From: Peptococcaceae bacterium BRH_c4b
GTDB lineage: Bacteria > Bacillota > Desulfotomaculia > Desulfotomaculales > Desulfocucumaceae
Assembly (NCBI GenBank): GCA_000961595.1
Contig: LADO01000061.1
Span: 1 to 64,000, forward strand
Direction: 5' to 3'
DNA length: 64,000 bases
Shown: positions 35,302 to 45,132 of the stretch, piece after piece
Layout: each line of letters opens with the position of its first letter
Numbering within the stretch: the stretch's first letter is position 1
Program-made: the position numbers and the translations under genes
The notes under the pieces: model-generated
Seen by the model: the letters and a program-made list of their open reading frames with translations, nothing else
Database searches by the model: none
Told to the model about the DNA's origin: nothing

Positions 35302-35533
35302 CGATACCTTTTGACCCACCTTTTATTTTTGAACCAGTTATTTTTTCAAAAGGGTCTCTCCCTTTACCGCCGTTAATTAATTTGCACCGCATCATCCTGC
35401 AGGCAAGTATATTTCCCTCCCTGGCAGTACGGCAACTATATTTGATATCCTCCCTTCCCTTCTTACCTCTGACATGCAGCCTAACAGTCCGGTCGAGCAG
35501 GTAACAGTGTCTTGATTCAAAATTAATAATCAT
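35294..35533 (-). CDS. Small basic hypothetical protein, 79 aa
   Basis: The frame starts MIINFESRHCYLLDR after an AGGTGG ribosome site and ends right in a terminator. It is rich in Lys and Arg and holds four cysteines. I do not recognise it. The ribosome site and terminator placement support a real gene, but codon bias is not decisive at this size. Confidence 0.5.
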   Translation of the reverse strand: MIINFESRHCYLLDRTVRLHVRGKKGREDIKYSCRTAREGNILACRMMRCKLINGGKGRDPFEKITGSKIKGGSKGIGG

Positions 35534-35827
35534 AATTACACCACCTGTATATATTTGTTATTAAATTACCCTTGCTGTAGCTATATGCCCTCATTTGTAG
35601 ATTTATCATATTTTGAGGAGGTTTTACCATCCTCCAATGGTATGATTTTTTTTGTAGTACCACGAAGGAGACTCATACTTCCTATTTAGGCCGGTTTTCT
35701 CACAAACAAAGCCACTGGCGTGCGGCGCGGCTCTATCTCCGCCCGTGGTCATACTTAATTACTTTGATACTTCTTTCCACCCTGACGGTCAGGCCTTGTC
35801 CAAAATGGCACCAAAAAAGAGTCCACA

Positions 35828-37081
35828 TTAACTGTGCACCCTGATGATTCTTGCGCCCAGTGCGCTATATTTTCTTTCCAGCTTTTCATAGCCCCGGTCT
35901 ATATGATCTATATTTTCTATTACGCTGCCGTTGTCGGCGGCCATGGCCGCCAGCACCAGCGCCGCCCCCGCCCGTAGGTCTGATGCTTCCACCACCGCCC
36001 CGCTGAGCTTTGTCACCCCTTTTATTATAGCGGTTTGACCCTCCACCTTTATATCGGCGCCCATTCTCCTGAATTCGCTTACATGTTTGTAGCGGTTTTC
36101 AAAAACCATCTCACTTATTATGCTGGTACCATCTGCCATGGTCAGCAGGGCCATTATTTGAGGCTGCATGTCAGTGGGAAATCCCGGGTAAAACAACGTC
36201 TTTATATCAACGGCTCCGGGCCTGCCCCTGGCTGACACCCGGATGGTGTCATCACCCACAGTTATCTGAACCCCTGCCTCTCTGAGCTTGGCAATGAGGG
36301 ATTCGACGTGCTCCGGAATCACATTGGCCACCGTAACGTCACCGCAGGTAATGGCCGCCGCGATCATATGGGTGCCGGCTTCAATGCGGTCGGGGATAAC
36401 CGTATGTGCTGTGCTCCCCAGGGAGGATACACCCTTTATTTTTATTATATCCGTACCCGCCCCCTTGATATCAGCTCCCATTTTATTAAGAAAATTTTGC
36501 AGGTCTACTATTTCCGGCTCCCTGGCAGCATTCCTGATTCTGGTAATGCCCTTACTTAGGGCGGCCGCCATCATAATATTCTCCGTAGCACCCACACTGG
36601 GCATATCCAGGTGTATTTCAGCTCCCCTGACAATATCGGTCTGAGCCGTTATATAGCCGAATTTCTCCGTTATCCGGGCTCCCAGGGATGTCATGCCCTT
36701 CAGGTGAAGATTCATGGGCCTGGAACCGATATCGCAACCCCCCGGGTGGCTTACAGTCATTTTTTTAAAACGTCCCAGCATAGGACCCAGCACCAGATTG
36801 GACGCCCTCATTTTTCTGGTTAATTCTTCACTGACTTCCCAGCAGTTTATCTGACCGGCATCGACCCGGATAGTGCCGCCTTCCCTGGTCACCCTGGCCC
36901 CCAGGTACTGCAGCACCTCACACATAACATCCACGTCCCTCAGCTGGGGAACCCCGTGAATGAGACTTTCACCTGGGTTCAGCAGGGTAGCAGCCAGTAT
37001 GGGCAAAGAGGCGTTTTTGCTACCGCTGACGTTTATCCTGCCCTGTAGCCGCTGACCGCCTACAACCATAAACCTTGCCAT
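35828..37081 (-). CDS. murA: UDP-N-acetylglucosamine 1-carboxyvinyltransferase MurA
   Basis: 417 residues. First committed step of murein precursor synthesis, adding enolpyruvate to UDP-GlcNAc. NVSGSKNASLPILAATLL near the start, the active-site cysteine in PGGCDIGSRPMNLH (position 115 in E. coli), and DLRAGAALVLAAM at the end match the EPSP-synthase-like fold. Located after murB in a run with murC and murG. Confidence 0.97.
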   Translation of the reverse strand: MARFMVVGGQRLQGRINVSGSKNASLPILAATLLNPGESLIHGVPQLRDVDVMCEVLQYLGARVTREGGTIRVDAGQINCWEVSEELTRKMRASNLVLGPMLGRFKKMTVSHPGGCDIGSRPMNLHLKGMTSLGARITEKFGYITAQTDIVRGAEIHLDMPSVGATENIMMAAALSKGITRIRNAAREPEIVDLQNFLNKMGADIKGAGTDIIKIKGVSSLGSTAHTVIPDRIEAGTHMIAAAITCGDVTVANVIPEHVESLIAKLREAGVQITVGDDTIRVSARGRPGAVDIKTLFYPGFPTDMQPQIMALLTMADGTSIISEMVFENRYKHVSEFRRMGADIKVEGQTAIIKGVTKLSGAVVEASDLRAGAALVLAAMAADNGSVIENIDHIDRGYEKLERKYSALGARIIRVHS

Positions 37082-37096
37082 TCCGCCACCTCCGCC

Positions 37097-38008
37097 TCAG
37101 TCGTCGCCCAATATCTGAACCTCGGGCACCAGCTCAATGTAAAAATGCTGGTATACCTTTTCCCTGACGGTTTCAATCAATTTAAAAACCTCCCCGGCAG
37201 TGGCTCCGCCCAGATTAACGATGAAATTGGCATGTTTCCCGGACACCTGGGCGCACCCCAGTCTCAAACCCTTGCAGCCCGCCATTTCTATCAGGCGGCC
37301 TGCGGAATCCCCGGGCGGGTTTTTAAAAACACTTCCGGCGTTGGGTAAATCATAAGGCTGGGAAGATTTTCTGGCTCGCAGAAAATCTTCCATCTTTTCC
37401 CTGATTTCTTGCCGGGTGCTACAGACCCCCCGGAATACTCCTTCTACTACAATATATGAGGAATTTAACAGATTGCTTTTACGGTAACCGAAACCCAATT
37501 CACTTGCCGGACGCCGGAAATGCTCTCCCCGGGAATCCACCAGGGTAACTTCTTCAACCACTTTACTGACGGATGAACCATTGGCGCCGGCGTTCATTAC
37601 CACCGCGCCTCCCACCGTGCCCGGTATGCCCGCCAGGAACTCAAAACCCCCCATGCCGGCGTTGCAGGCTTCGGCGGCAAGCTGTCCCAGTTTTACCCCC
37701 GCACCTGCGGTTATCATATCATTATTAATGTGCAGGGTGGCCATCCCGGCTCCTACCTTTACCACTATGCCACGGATCCCCCCATCCCGGACCAGCAGGT
37801 TGGTTCCGGCCCCGATTACCGTTAGCGGCAAATTTGAAATGTGGCTGAAATTAATTATACGCTGCAAATCCTCAGTACCCCGCAGGTCCACCAGAAACTG
37901 TGCAGGGCCGCCGATGTGCCAGCTGGTATGCAGGCGCATTGGCTCTTCCACCATGACGGGGCTGGATATGGCTTCCGCCAGTCCCCGGGCCAGGTCTGTT
38001 GCAGCCAT
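37097..38008 (-). CDS. murB: UDP-N-acetylenolpyruvoylglucosamine reductase MurB
   Basis: About 303 residues. FAD-dependent reduction of the enolpyruvyl group. LHTSWHIGGPAQFLVDL, LTVIGAGTNLLVRDGGIRG and FLAGIPGTVGGAVVMNAGA bind FAD. The ATG at 38008 has GGAGGGTG upstream, one base after the murC stop (TGACATG). A longer frame to 38077 overlaps murC and is rejected. Confidence 0.97.
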   Translation of the reverse strand: MAATDLARGLAEAISSPVMVEEPMRLHTSWHIGGPAQFLVDLRGTEDLQRIINFSHISNLPLTVIGAGTNLLVRDGGIRGIVVKVGAGMATLHINNDMITAGAGVKLGQLAAEACNAGMGGFEFLAGIPGTVGGAVVMNAGANGSSVSKVVEEVTLVDSRGEHFRRPASELGFGYRKSNLLNSSYIVVEGVFRGVCSTRQEIREKMEDFLRARKSSQPYDLPNAGSVFKNPPGDSAGRLIEMAGCKGLRLGCAQVSGKHANFIVNLGGATAGEVFKLIETVREKVYQHFYIELVPEVQILGDD

Positions 38009-38009
38009 G

Positions 38010-39395
38010 TCAGACACCCTCCGCAGCCTGCAGCCTGTTAACCAGATCAACACCTGCAGTCCAGATATTACCGGCACCTATGGTCAATATTAAATCTCCG
38101 GGGCGGGCGAATTGTACCAGATAGTCCACGATTTCCTCCCTGGTGGGAAGAAAGGTCACCTGCCTGTTTTCATTGTTTTCTATGGCCTCGGCAATCAGGC
38201 GGGCGCTAACGCCCTCAATGGGCTGTTCCCCGGCGCTGTATATATCACATAGTATGATGACGTCGGCATTGGAAAATGCCGTGCCAAACCGCTCCCACAA
38301 TAGAGACGTCCGTGTATAACGGTGGGGTTGAAAAACTGATATTACCCTGCCTTTAACCACTTGCCGGGCCGCTTTCAGCGTAGCCTTGATTTCACTGGGA
38401 TGGTGGGCATAATCATCCACAACCCTGATTCCCCGGACCTCTCCCATAAGCTGAAATCTTCTTCCGGCCCCGGTGAAGGTTTTTAAAGACCGGGCAATAG
38501 CGCTGAATTCCAGTCCCGCCCAGCGGGCTGCGGCCACTACGCCCAAAGCGTTGGACATATTGTGCACACCTGGTACCGTAAGTTCCAGCAGTCCCAGACA
38601 TTCATTTTTGAAATATACTTCCCCTCTGGAAACCATACCGTTTAACTGCAGGTTACGCAGGGTATAGTCAGCGCCCTGCTCCCGGATGCCGTAAAAAACC
38701 CGGGGTCCGCCATAATCTGCAGCGATTTGCTTTACACCGGGATCGTCCAGACACAATACGGCCAATCCGTTAGAAGGCACTTTGCCTATGAATGTACTGA
38801 AAGCCTCCTGAATCTTTTCCACAGTCCCGTAATAATCAAGATGGTCATCTTCTACGTTGGTTATAATAACCGCTGCGGGATCCAGCTTGAGAAAAGAGCC
38901 GTCGCTTTCGTCCGCCTCAGCCACCAGAAATTTGCCCCGTCCCAGCTTGGCGTTACCGCCAATATCGTTCAATTCACCTCCAACCACTATGGTAGGATCG
39001 AGGCCGTTGTTTTCCAATACCAGGGCCAGCATAGAAGTCGTGGTAGTCTTTCCGTGAGCCCCGGCCACCGCTATGCCCAATTGCCTTTTCATCAGCAGGG
39101 CCAGTAAATCTCCCCGGTGAATAACGGGAATCCCCGTTTCCTCTGCCCGAACCAGCTCCGGGTTATCTTTTTTGATGGCGCTGGACACCACCACCAGCCG
39201 GGCATCCCCTACATTCCTGGCCAGATGGCCGGTATGACAAACAGCTCCCTGCTGCTCCAGCCGTCCGGTTACCTGGGACCCGACCAGATCGGAGCCGCTT
39301 ACTGTATGACCGAGTTCTAGCAGAATTTTTGCCAGCCCGCTCATGCCGGCCCCGCCTATGCCTACAAAGTGCACCCGCTCAGGTATATCTCGCAA
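38010..39395 (-). CDS. murC: UDP-N-acetylmuramate--L-alanine ligase MurC
   Basis: 461 residues. Adds the first amino acid of the stem peptide. VHFVGIGGAGMSGLAKILLE (nucleotide-sugar domain), AVAGAHGKTTTTSMLALVLE (ATP P-loop) and DDYAHHPSEIKATL are signature motifs. Directly upstream of murB. Confidence 0.98.
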   Translation of the reverse strand: MRDIPERVHFVGIGGAGMSGLAKILLELGHTVSGSDLVGSQVTGRLEQQGAVCHTGHLARNVGDARLVVVSSAIKKDNPELVRAEETGIPVIHRGDLLALLMKRQLGIAVAGAHGKTTTTSMLALVLENNGLDPTIVVGGELNDIGGNAKLGRGKFLVAEADESDGSFLKLDPAAVIITNVEDDHLDYYGTVEKIQEAFSTFIGKVPSNGLAVLCLDDPGVKQIAADYGGPRVFYGIREQGADYTLRNLQLNGMVSRGEVYFKNECLGLLELTVPGVHNMSNALGVVAAARWAGLEFSAIARSLKTFTGAGRRFQLMGEVRGIRVVDDYAHHPSEIKATLKAARQVVKGRVISVFQPHRYTRTSLLWERFGTAFSNADVIILCDIYSAGEQPIEGVSARLIAEAIENNENRQVTFLPTREEIVDYLVQFARPGDLILTIGAGNIWTAGVDLVNRLQAAEGV

Positions 39396-39745
39396 TTATT
39401 GATCATCTCCTCCCGAAACGGTCTGCAGCAAATATACGGGGATGACGGCAACCATTTGCCGGTACACCCGGTTGCCTATCCCCTTTGCCTGAAAAAGGGC
39501 CGGAAGATAGGATATATTATGCGCAGCCCGGATAAGGTGTTACTGACGGCGCCTTACCGCTTCCTCCACTCAGCCGGAAGAAACAACCGCCCATAAAAGT
39601 TCGCCGTTGTATTGTCGAAACCTTTGGCTAAAAAGCATTTTCTGATCCTCTAAGAGGATTTCAGAGGAAAGGCATGTCCCATAAGGTAACAGCACTTATA
39701 AATGGTAACTGTTGTATAAATGTTAACTTCTTTGGTAAATAATCA
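39396..39745. other. Gap between murG and murC
   Basis: 350 bases without a gene on either strand that I would accept. Small frames inside look random. No repeat of the 200-bp family is present here, though other mur gaps have one. Confidence 0.5.
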
Positions 39746-40882
39746 CTATTTTCTATTCAGAATTGCTCCCACAAAGTCAAGTATACCGGTTAGCGCCCGG
39801 GGTTTGCCCAGCGACTTGCTGGCCCCTGCCATACCGGCCAGCTTCTCGCAGTCTGCTAACAACCTGCCGGCATGGTTGAACAATACTTTTTCTTCCAGCT
39901 CTTCATCTCGGATTACTACTGCGGCCCCCGCCTTTTCCAGCGCCCGGGCATTGTACTCCTGGTGGTTGCCGGCTGCGTGGGGATAGGGAATCAAAATGGC
40001 CGGCAACCCTATAACGGTAAGTTCCGCCAGGGTCGCCGCCCCCGCCCGGCAGATAACCAGATCGCTGGCCGCCAATGCATTGGGCATATCGTACAGATAA
40101 GGAATAACGGTAATATTCCCATTATTAGCCAGATGTATACCGCTGCTGTCCAATCCCTGCATGAAGGAATCGTGCTGGCGGGGGCCGGTGACGTGCAAAA
40201 AGCGTACATCACCACCCGGCACCCCGAATTCCGGCTTCTCCAGGCAGAACCTTCGCAATAGCCCGGCCATGGTTTTATTTATACTGCCAGCCCCCTGGCT
40301 GCCGCCGAAAGACAGAACAAGGCGGTCTTCTCCCTTCAGACCCAGCTTAGCCCTGGCGACACGGCGGTCCGCCTCCAATATTTCCGAACGTACAGGTAGC
40401 CCGGTGATTTTGGTCCGGGCTCGACGGGAAAAATATTTTACTGAATCCTCAAAGGTAAGGGCGACCCCATCCGTAAACCGGGACAGCATTTTATTGGTGA
40501 TTCCCGGCAGGGCATTTTGTTCGTGAATAAGGGTAGGGATACCACAAAGCCGGGCCGCCAGTACCACCGGCCCGCATACATAGCCGCCGGTGCCCACCAC
40601 GGCTGCAGGTTGTATTGCCCGGATTATTTTACGGGCCTGGCCCACTCCACGGGCCGCACGCCAGGCCACCAGAACATTCGCTGGTGACAGGCTGCGTTTG
40701 AAACCGGCCAGGTTAATGGCCTGGAACGGAAAGCCTTCCCTGGGCACAATGTCCGACTCCATCCCTCTGGTACCGCCAATATAATGAACCCTGGCGCCGT
40801 ATTTTTCCTGCAGTCCCCGGGCAATGGCCAGGGCCGGGTAGATATGCCCCCCGGTTCCTCCCCCGGTAACCACAAAATCCAA
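39746..40882 (-). CDS. murG: Undecaprenyldiphospho-muramoylpentapeptide GlcNAc-transferase MurG
   Basis: 378 residues. A GT-B glycosyltransferase converting lipid I to lipid II on the cytoplasmic membrane face. VTGGGTGGHIYPALAIARGL at the start, LSFGGSQGAGSINKTM and the LVICRAGAATLAELTVIGLPAILIP region (UDP-GlcNAc binding) are clear. Confidence 0.97.
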   Translation of the reverse strand: MDFVVTGGGTGGHIYPALAIARGLQEKYGARVHYIGGTRGMESDIVPREGFPFQAINLAGFKRSLSPANVLVAWRAARGVGQARKIIRAIQPAAVVGTGGYVCGPVVLAARLCGIPTLIHEQNALPGITNKMLSRFTDGVALTFEDSVKYFSRRARTKITGLPVRSEILEADRRVARAKLGLKGEDRLVLSFGGSQGAGSINKTMAGLLRRFCLEKPEFGVPGGDVRFLHVTGPRQHDSFMQGLDSSGIHLANNGNITVIPYLYDMPNALAASDLVICRAGAATLAELTVIGLPAILIPYPHAAGNHQEYNARALEKAGAAVVIRDEELEEKVLFNHAGRLLADCEKLAGMAGASKSLGKPRALTGILDFVGAILNRK

Positions 40883-40909
40883 TATGCAACACCTCTTCCC
40901 GAAGCTTCG

Positions 40910-42016
40910 TCATTTTGGAGTTATATAGCGGGAGATATTTAACAGTACCCCCACCCCCATCAGGGTGAATACCAGCGACGTCCCGCCAAAACTTACAAAG
41001 GGCAGGGTAATACCGGTTACAGGCAGGGTACTGGTGACCACTCCTATATTAATAATAGCCTGCAGTCCGATGCCGGAGACTATCCCCGCCGCCAGCAGGC
41101 TGCCGAAGGAATCCGGCGCGGTTATGGCAATTTTAAAACCCCGCCAGATGAATAATATAAAAAGCACTATTACCAGAGCGCCGCCAATAAAGCCCAGTTC
41201 CTCACCGATTACGGCAAAAATAAAGTCCGTCTGCCTTTCCGGAAGGTATAAGAACTTGGAGTGGCGCCCCTGCCCCAGCCCGGTGCCCAGCAAGCCACCC
41301 GAGCCGATAGACATCAATGAATTTAGTATATGCCAGCCGGCCCCGGAAGGATCTTTTTCGGGGTTTAAAAAAGCCATAAACCTCTGGTAGCGGTATTCCT
41401 CACTAAAAATAGCCGCCATCACCGCCCCAACTCCCGCCATACCAACCGCTGCAAGGTGAAATAACTTCGCGCCAGCCGCAAACAACATTATGAATATGGT
41501 GCCCACCAGGGTTACGGCAGTTCCCAGGTCCGGCTCCAGCAATATAAGCACACCGGCCCCGCCTGCCAGTAATAAAAAGGGCAGCACTCCCTCCATGAAA
41601 TTCTGTATTTTATCCTTTTTAATGGACAGTGCATAGGCCGAAAATACAATCAGGCAAAACTTCACCAGCTCCGTGGGCTGAAAACTATAAAATCCCAGAT
41701 TAAGCCAGCGCTGGGCGCCCAGCCTTGATTCCCCCAGAGGCGTCAGCACCGCCAACAGCATTGCGAAAGCAACGACAAGAAGGTACCTGGACCATCTTTT
41801 GAGTTGTCTGTAATCATATTTAACCATAAATCCCATTACGAACACGCCGATGGCGGCACTCACCAACTGCCTCAATAGAAAGTGAAAAGGATTGTTGAAA
41901 GGCGGAAACATGGCATAATAACTGCTGGAGCTGAAAACCATGATAATGCCTATACTGAGAAGCATCATCACAGTTATAAACAATATGAAATCAGGTGCTT
42001 TGCCTTTGGTAGCCAT
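40910..42016 (-). CDS. ftsW: Lipid II polymerase FtsW/SpoVE (SEDS family)
   Basis: About 368 residues with ten membrane segments. SEDS hallmarks: GESRLGAQRWLNLGFYSFQPTE, LLEPDLGTAVTLVGT, GLGQGRHSKFLYLPERQTDFIFA and LPFVSFGGTSLV. Polymerises glycan at the septum. In sporulating relatives the copy in this position is called SpoVE. The ATG at 42016 follows GGGGGTGGAGCAAC. The open frame to 42079 lies in a repeat and is excluded. Confidence 0.95.
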   Translation of the reverse strand: MATKGKAPDFILFITVMMLLSIGIIMVFSSSSYYAMFPPFNNPFHFLLRQLVSAAIGVFVMGFMVKYDYRQLKRWSRYLLVVAFAMLLAVLTPLGESRLGAQRWLNLGFYSFQPTELVKFCLIVFSAYALSIKKDKIQNFMEGVLPFLLLAGGAGVLILLEPDLGTAVTLVGTIFIMLFAAGAKLFHLAAVGMAGVGAVMAAIFSEEYRYQRFMAFLNPEKDPSGAGWHILNSLMSIGSGGLLGTGLGQGRHSKFLYLPERQTDFIFAVIGEELGFIGGALVIVLFILFIWRGFKIAITAPDSFGSLLAAGIVSGIGLQAIINIGVVTSTLPVTGITLPFVSFGGTSLVFTLMGVGVLLNISRYITPK

Positions 42017-42053
42017 GTTGCTCCACCCCCTATAAGGCACCAGTTTTAGCAAT

Positions 42054-42338
42054 CCTCTCAAGCATGAGTCAAATGTCAAAGTAACTACTCAGAAGTCAGG
42101 AGTCAGAATAAGAGAACGGATTATCGTCTCGAATACTCTGAATTCTGCCCTGAAAATAAGTTTAGGGAAATGTCATCCTGAGCATAAGCGAAGTTGTCAT
42201 CCTGAGCATAAGCGAAGGATCTTGATTCTTCACTACGTTCAGAATGACATAAAGTGTCCTGGATTTTCACACTCTGATGGTGCCGCTTTAGCGGCATGGA
42301 TGTCTGACTACTGATTACTGACTACTGACCTTTGACTT
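42054..42338. repeat. Interspersed ~200-285-bp repeat, copy A (ftsW/murD gap)
   Basis: Contains TGCCCTGAAAATAAGTTTAGGG, then GTCATCCTGAGC(A/G)TAAGCGAAGGATC, TTCAGAATGACATAAAGTGTCC, a CGGCATGG hairpin and 7-base tandem words GACTACT/GATTACT. A 24-base segment with GTCATCCTGAGCATAAGCG is tandemly doubled in this copy. Related copies are at 44873, 46526 and (edges only) 43735. Confidence 0.88.
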
Positions 42339-43694
42339 CCCGGCCAGTTCACTTACTATTTGTTTGAAATAATCTCCCCGCTCCTCATAACTGTTGAACA
42401 TATCCCAACTGGCGCAGGCCGGGGATAACAGCACCACATCCCCCGGGCGGGCGGCCCGGTGGGCCAGCAGAACCGCTTCCCGAAAATCACCGGCCTGTAA
42501 AATGTTTTTTATACCGGCCCTGCGGGCTGCATCCGCCATCTCCGCAGCACATTCCCCAAGGACCACCACAGCCCTGGCCCTGGCGGCAGCCTTACCGGTG
42601 AATTCGGAAAAGTCATTGCCTTTATTCCTGCCCCCGGCAATAAGCACCAGCGGCTGTTCATAGGCCTCCACGGCCTTGATACTGGCATCGGGATTTGTCC
42701 CCTTGGAATCGTTCACATATTTTACTCCGTTAATTTCTGCCACGAATTCCAGCCTGTGGGCCACACCGGTAAAATTGCCCAGGGTTCCGGCCACAGTGGC
42801 AGCGGTAACGCCCATTACTGCTGCGCAGGCAGTGGCCGCCAGTGCGTTTTCCAGGTTGTGCCCTCCGGGTATTTGCAGCTTGTCCGCCGGATACACCACA
42901 GTTTCGCAGCTATTACCGCGAAAAACAATCTGCCCGTCCCTGACGAACGCTCCCTCTTCTAAAATATGCCTGCGGCTGAAAAATATGACTTTTCCTTTGG
43001 TTAAACCGGCCATATTACGGGTTGCCGGATCGTCAAAATTCAGCACTGTAAAATCACCGCTACCCTGATTAGCAAAAATTAATGACTTGGCCCGGGTGTA
43101 GCCTTCCATATCACCGTGCCTGTCCAAATGATCCGGGGTGATGTTAAGCACAGCAGCAACCCGGGGGCGGAAATGCCGCACCGTCTCCAGTTGAAAACTG
43201 GAAACCTCGGCCACGATGATATCCCCCGGGCCGTACTCTTCCACCCGGTCCACCAGAGGCAGGCCTATATTGCCCGCCACCAGTGTTTTATAGCCGGCAC
43301 CCTTAAATATTTCGCCAACCAGGGTGGTGGTGGTGGTTTTACCGTTTGTGCCGGTTATGGCCACTAGTGGTGCAGAGGTATAGACGTAGGCAATTTCCAG
43401 TTCTCCCAGCACCGGAACCCCCCGCTCCATGGCTGAGGCCACGGGTGGTACGGTAGGAGGCACGCCGGGACTTACCACCAGAAAATCGGAGGTGTCTTGC
43501 TCTAATTCCGGGTATCCACCCAGAGCCAGTCCCACCCCGGAGTTTTCCAGGACGTCAAGGGCGCCCTGGAAATATTCGCGCCTTTTGTTATCGGTTAGGG
43601 TTACCAGGGCTCCTTTCCGCTTTAGAAAAGCAGCCACCGCCGTGCCGGTTTTTCCGGCACCAACCACCAGCACCCTTTTGTTCTGTATTTCCAC
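42315..43694 (-). CDS. murD: UDP-N-acetylmuramoylalanine--D-glutamate ligase MurD
   Basis: 459 residues. NKRVLVVGAGKTGTAVAAFL, ATP loop LVAITGTNGKTTTTTLVGEI and VAHRLEFVAEINGVKYVNDSKGTNPDAS are diagnostic. I took the GTG at 43694, which gives a standard N-terminus (MEIQNKRVLVVG). GGGAGG is 13 bases upstream. The final 7 residues (SKVSSQ and neighbours) and the stop are supplied by repeat copy A. It also may start at an ATG at 43724. Confidence 0.95.
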   Translation of the reverse strand: MEIQNKRVLVVGAGKTGTAVAAFLKRKGALVTLTDNKRREYFQGALDVLENSGVGLALGGYPELEQDTSDFLVVSPGVPPTVPPVASAMERGVPVLGELEIAYVYTSAPLVAITGTNGKTTTTTLVGEIFKGAGYKTLVAGNIGLPLVDRVEEYGPGDIIVAEVSSFQLETVRHFRPRVAAVLNITPDHLDRHGDMEGYTRAKSLIFANQGSGDFTVLNFDDPATRNMAGLTKGKVIFFSRRHILEEGAFVRDGQIVFRGNSCETVVYPADKLQIPGGHNLENALAATACAAVMGVTAATVAGTLGNFTGVAHRLEFVAEINGVKYVNDSKGTNPDASIKAVEAYEQPLVLIAGGRNKGNDFSEFTGKAAARARAVVVLGECAAEMADAARRAGIKNILQAGDFREAVLLAHRAARPGDVVLLSPACASWDMFNSYEERGDYFKQIVSELAGKSKVSSQ

Positions 43695-43734
43695 TGTTCT
43701 ATATACGCCTCCCGAAATGAACATTCCGCAAATT

Positions 43735-43830
43735 CAGTCTAAAGTCCAAAGTCTAATGTCTAATGTCCTTTTAGGTGACTTTTAACCTTGAACTTTGGAC
43801 CTTTGACTTTTGACCTTTGACTTGCGACCT
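43735..43830. repeat. Interspersed repeat edge words, copy D (murD/mraY gap)
   Basis: AAAGTCCAAAGT at one end and ACTTTGGACCTTTG at the other form an inverted pair, with repeated CTAATGTC and CTTTGAC words. Only the outer heptamer-type sequence of the family is present. Sits immediately beside the mraY stop. Confidence 0.6.
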
Positions 43831-43832
43831 TA

Positions 43833-44825
43833 TCAGCCAAGACGGTACATTGCAGCGATGCCAAGCACCGCAAACACCATGGTCAATGCGCTGAAAGTCA
43901 GTACGATGCGGTTCTCGCTCCAGTTGCCCAGTTCGAAATGGTGGTGCAGCGGGGCCATGCGAAAAACCCTGCGGTGAAATAACTGAAAGGAAAACACCTG
44001 GATTATTACGGACAGCGTCTCAGCTACGTAAATACCCCCTATAATTAATAGAAACAGTTCACTGCGGGTAGTAATTGCTGCCGCCCCCAGGGCACCGCCC
44101 AGGGCCAGTGAACCCGTATCGCCCATGAAAACCCGGGCGGGATAGTGGTTGTACAGCAAAAAGCCTGCACAGCCGCCGGAAACGGCCGCCATAAGCACTG
44201 CCACACCTGTCTGCCCGGTAATCAGGGCAATGAGTAAAAAGGCCAGGGCAACTATGACGGTAACCCCGGAGGCAAGCCCGTCCAGCCCATCGGTCAGGTT
44301 AACCGCATTGGCACTGCTCAGCATCACCAGCACGGCAAAAAACATGAAACCCCAGAAGCCCAGTTCAAGGGTAACACCTCCCGAGGTGAACAACCCGCTG
44401 AAGGGCAGCACCACATCGGTGCCCCTACCCAGGGTTGACACAGACAGAACGGCCAGCAGCAGGCCAATTAGTATCTGCCCGGATAACTTTTCCCTGGCCC
44501 TTAGCCCCAGCGGCCTTTTCAGGGCAATCTTGATAAAATCATCCAGAAAGCCAATAAGTCCGTAACCAAGGGTAGCGATCAGCACCAATAGACCTTCCGG
44601 GCGATGACAAGAAAATACCGCCCCGGCTACGGCGATCCCGGCTAAAAAAATAATGCCGCCCATGGTTGGAGTTCCTGTTTTGGCAAGATGCCGGGCCGGA
44701 CCGTCATCCCGCACGTTTTGTCCAAATTTTAATCTTTTCAGCACGGGAATCACCACAGGGCACAGGAGGGCCGATACGGCAAAGGAAAGCGCCGCGGATT
44801 CCCAATAAATTTTCATATCTGCCAT
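43833..44825 (-). CDS. mraY: Phospho-N-acetylmuramoyl-pentapeptide-transferase MraY
   Basis: 330 residues with ten membrane segments. Makes lipid I from UDP-MurNAc-pentapeptide and undecaprenyl phosphate. GTPTMGGIIFL, FLDDFIK (catalytic aspartates), ANAVNLTDGLDGLASG and PLHHHFEL are present in order. Encoded between murF and murD. Confidence 0.98.
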   Translation of the reverse strand: MADMKIYWESAALSFAVSALLCPVVIPVLKRLKFGQNVRDDGPARHLAKTGTPTMGGIIFLAGIAVAGAVFSCHRPEGLLVLIATLGYGLIGFLDDFIKIALKRPLGLRAREKLSGQILIGLLLAVLSVSTLGRGTDVVLPFSGLFTSGGVTLELGFWGFMFFAVLVMLSSANAVNLTDGLDGLASGVTVIVALAFLLIALITGQTGVAVLMAAVSGGCAGFLLYNHYPARVFMGDTGSLALGGALGAAAITTRSELFLLIIGGIYVAETLSVIIQVFSFQLFHRRVFRMAPLHHHFELGNWSENRIVLTFSALTMVFAVLGIAAMYRLG

Positions 44826-44872
44826 AGCTGCCCGTATGTTACCGGTCCCCCCGTTTCGTCTTCTTTATTATT

Positions 44873-45068
44873 CAGACATCCATGCCGCGAGCGGCACCAT
44901 CAGAGTATGAAAATCCAGGACACTTTATGTCATTCTGAACAAAGTGAAGAATCCAAGATCCTTCGCTTACGCTCAGGATGACATTTCCCTAAACTATTTT
45001 CAGGGCAGGTATTCAGAATATTCCGAGACGATAAACCGTTCTCTCATTCCGACTACTGATTACTGATT
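44873..45068. repeat. Interspersed ~200-bp repeat, copy B (mraY/murF gap), inverted
   Basis: Reverse-complement of copy A along its length, including the CGGCAC hairpin, GGACACTTTATGTCATTCTG and GATCCTTCGCTTACGCTCAGGATGAC words, and the GTTTATCG segment in the same relative order as copy A. Confidence 0.88.
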
Positions 45069-45132
45069 ATATACGCCCCCACAGAATATGACTCCTGCGG
45101 GCAAAGGTTTCCAGTGAAATGAAAAAAAATGC

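Noticed and set aside
42301-42340. Possible CRISPR-like array from repeated GACTACT words
   Set aside because: Units are 7 bases without spacers; no cas genes. This is a heptamer tract.
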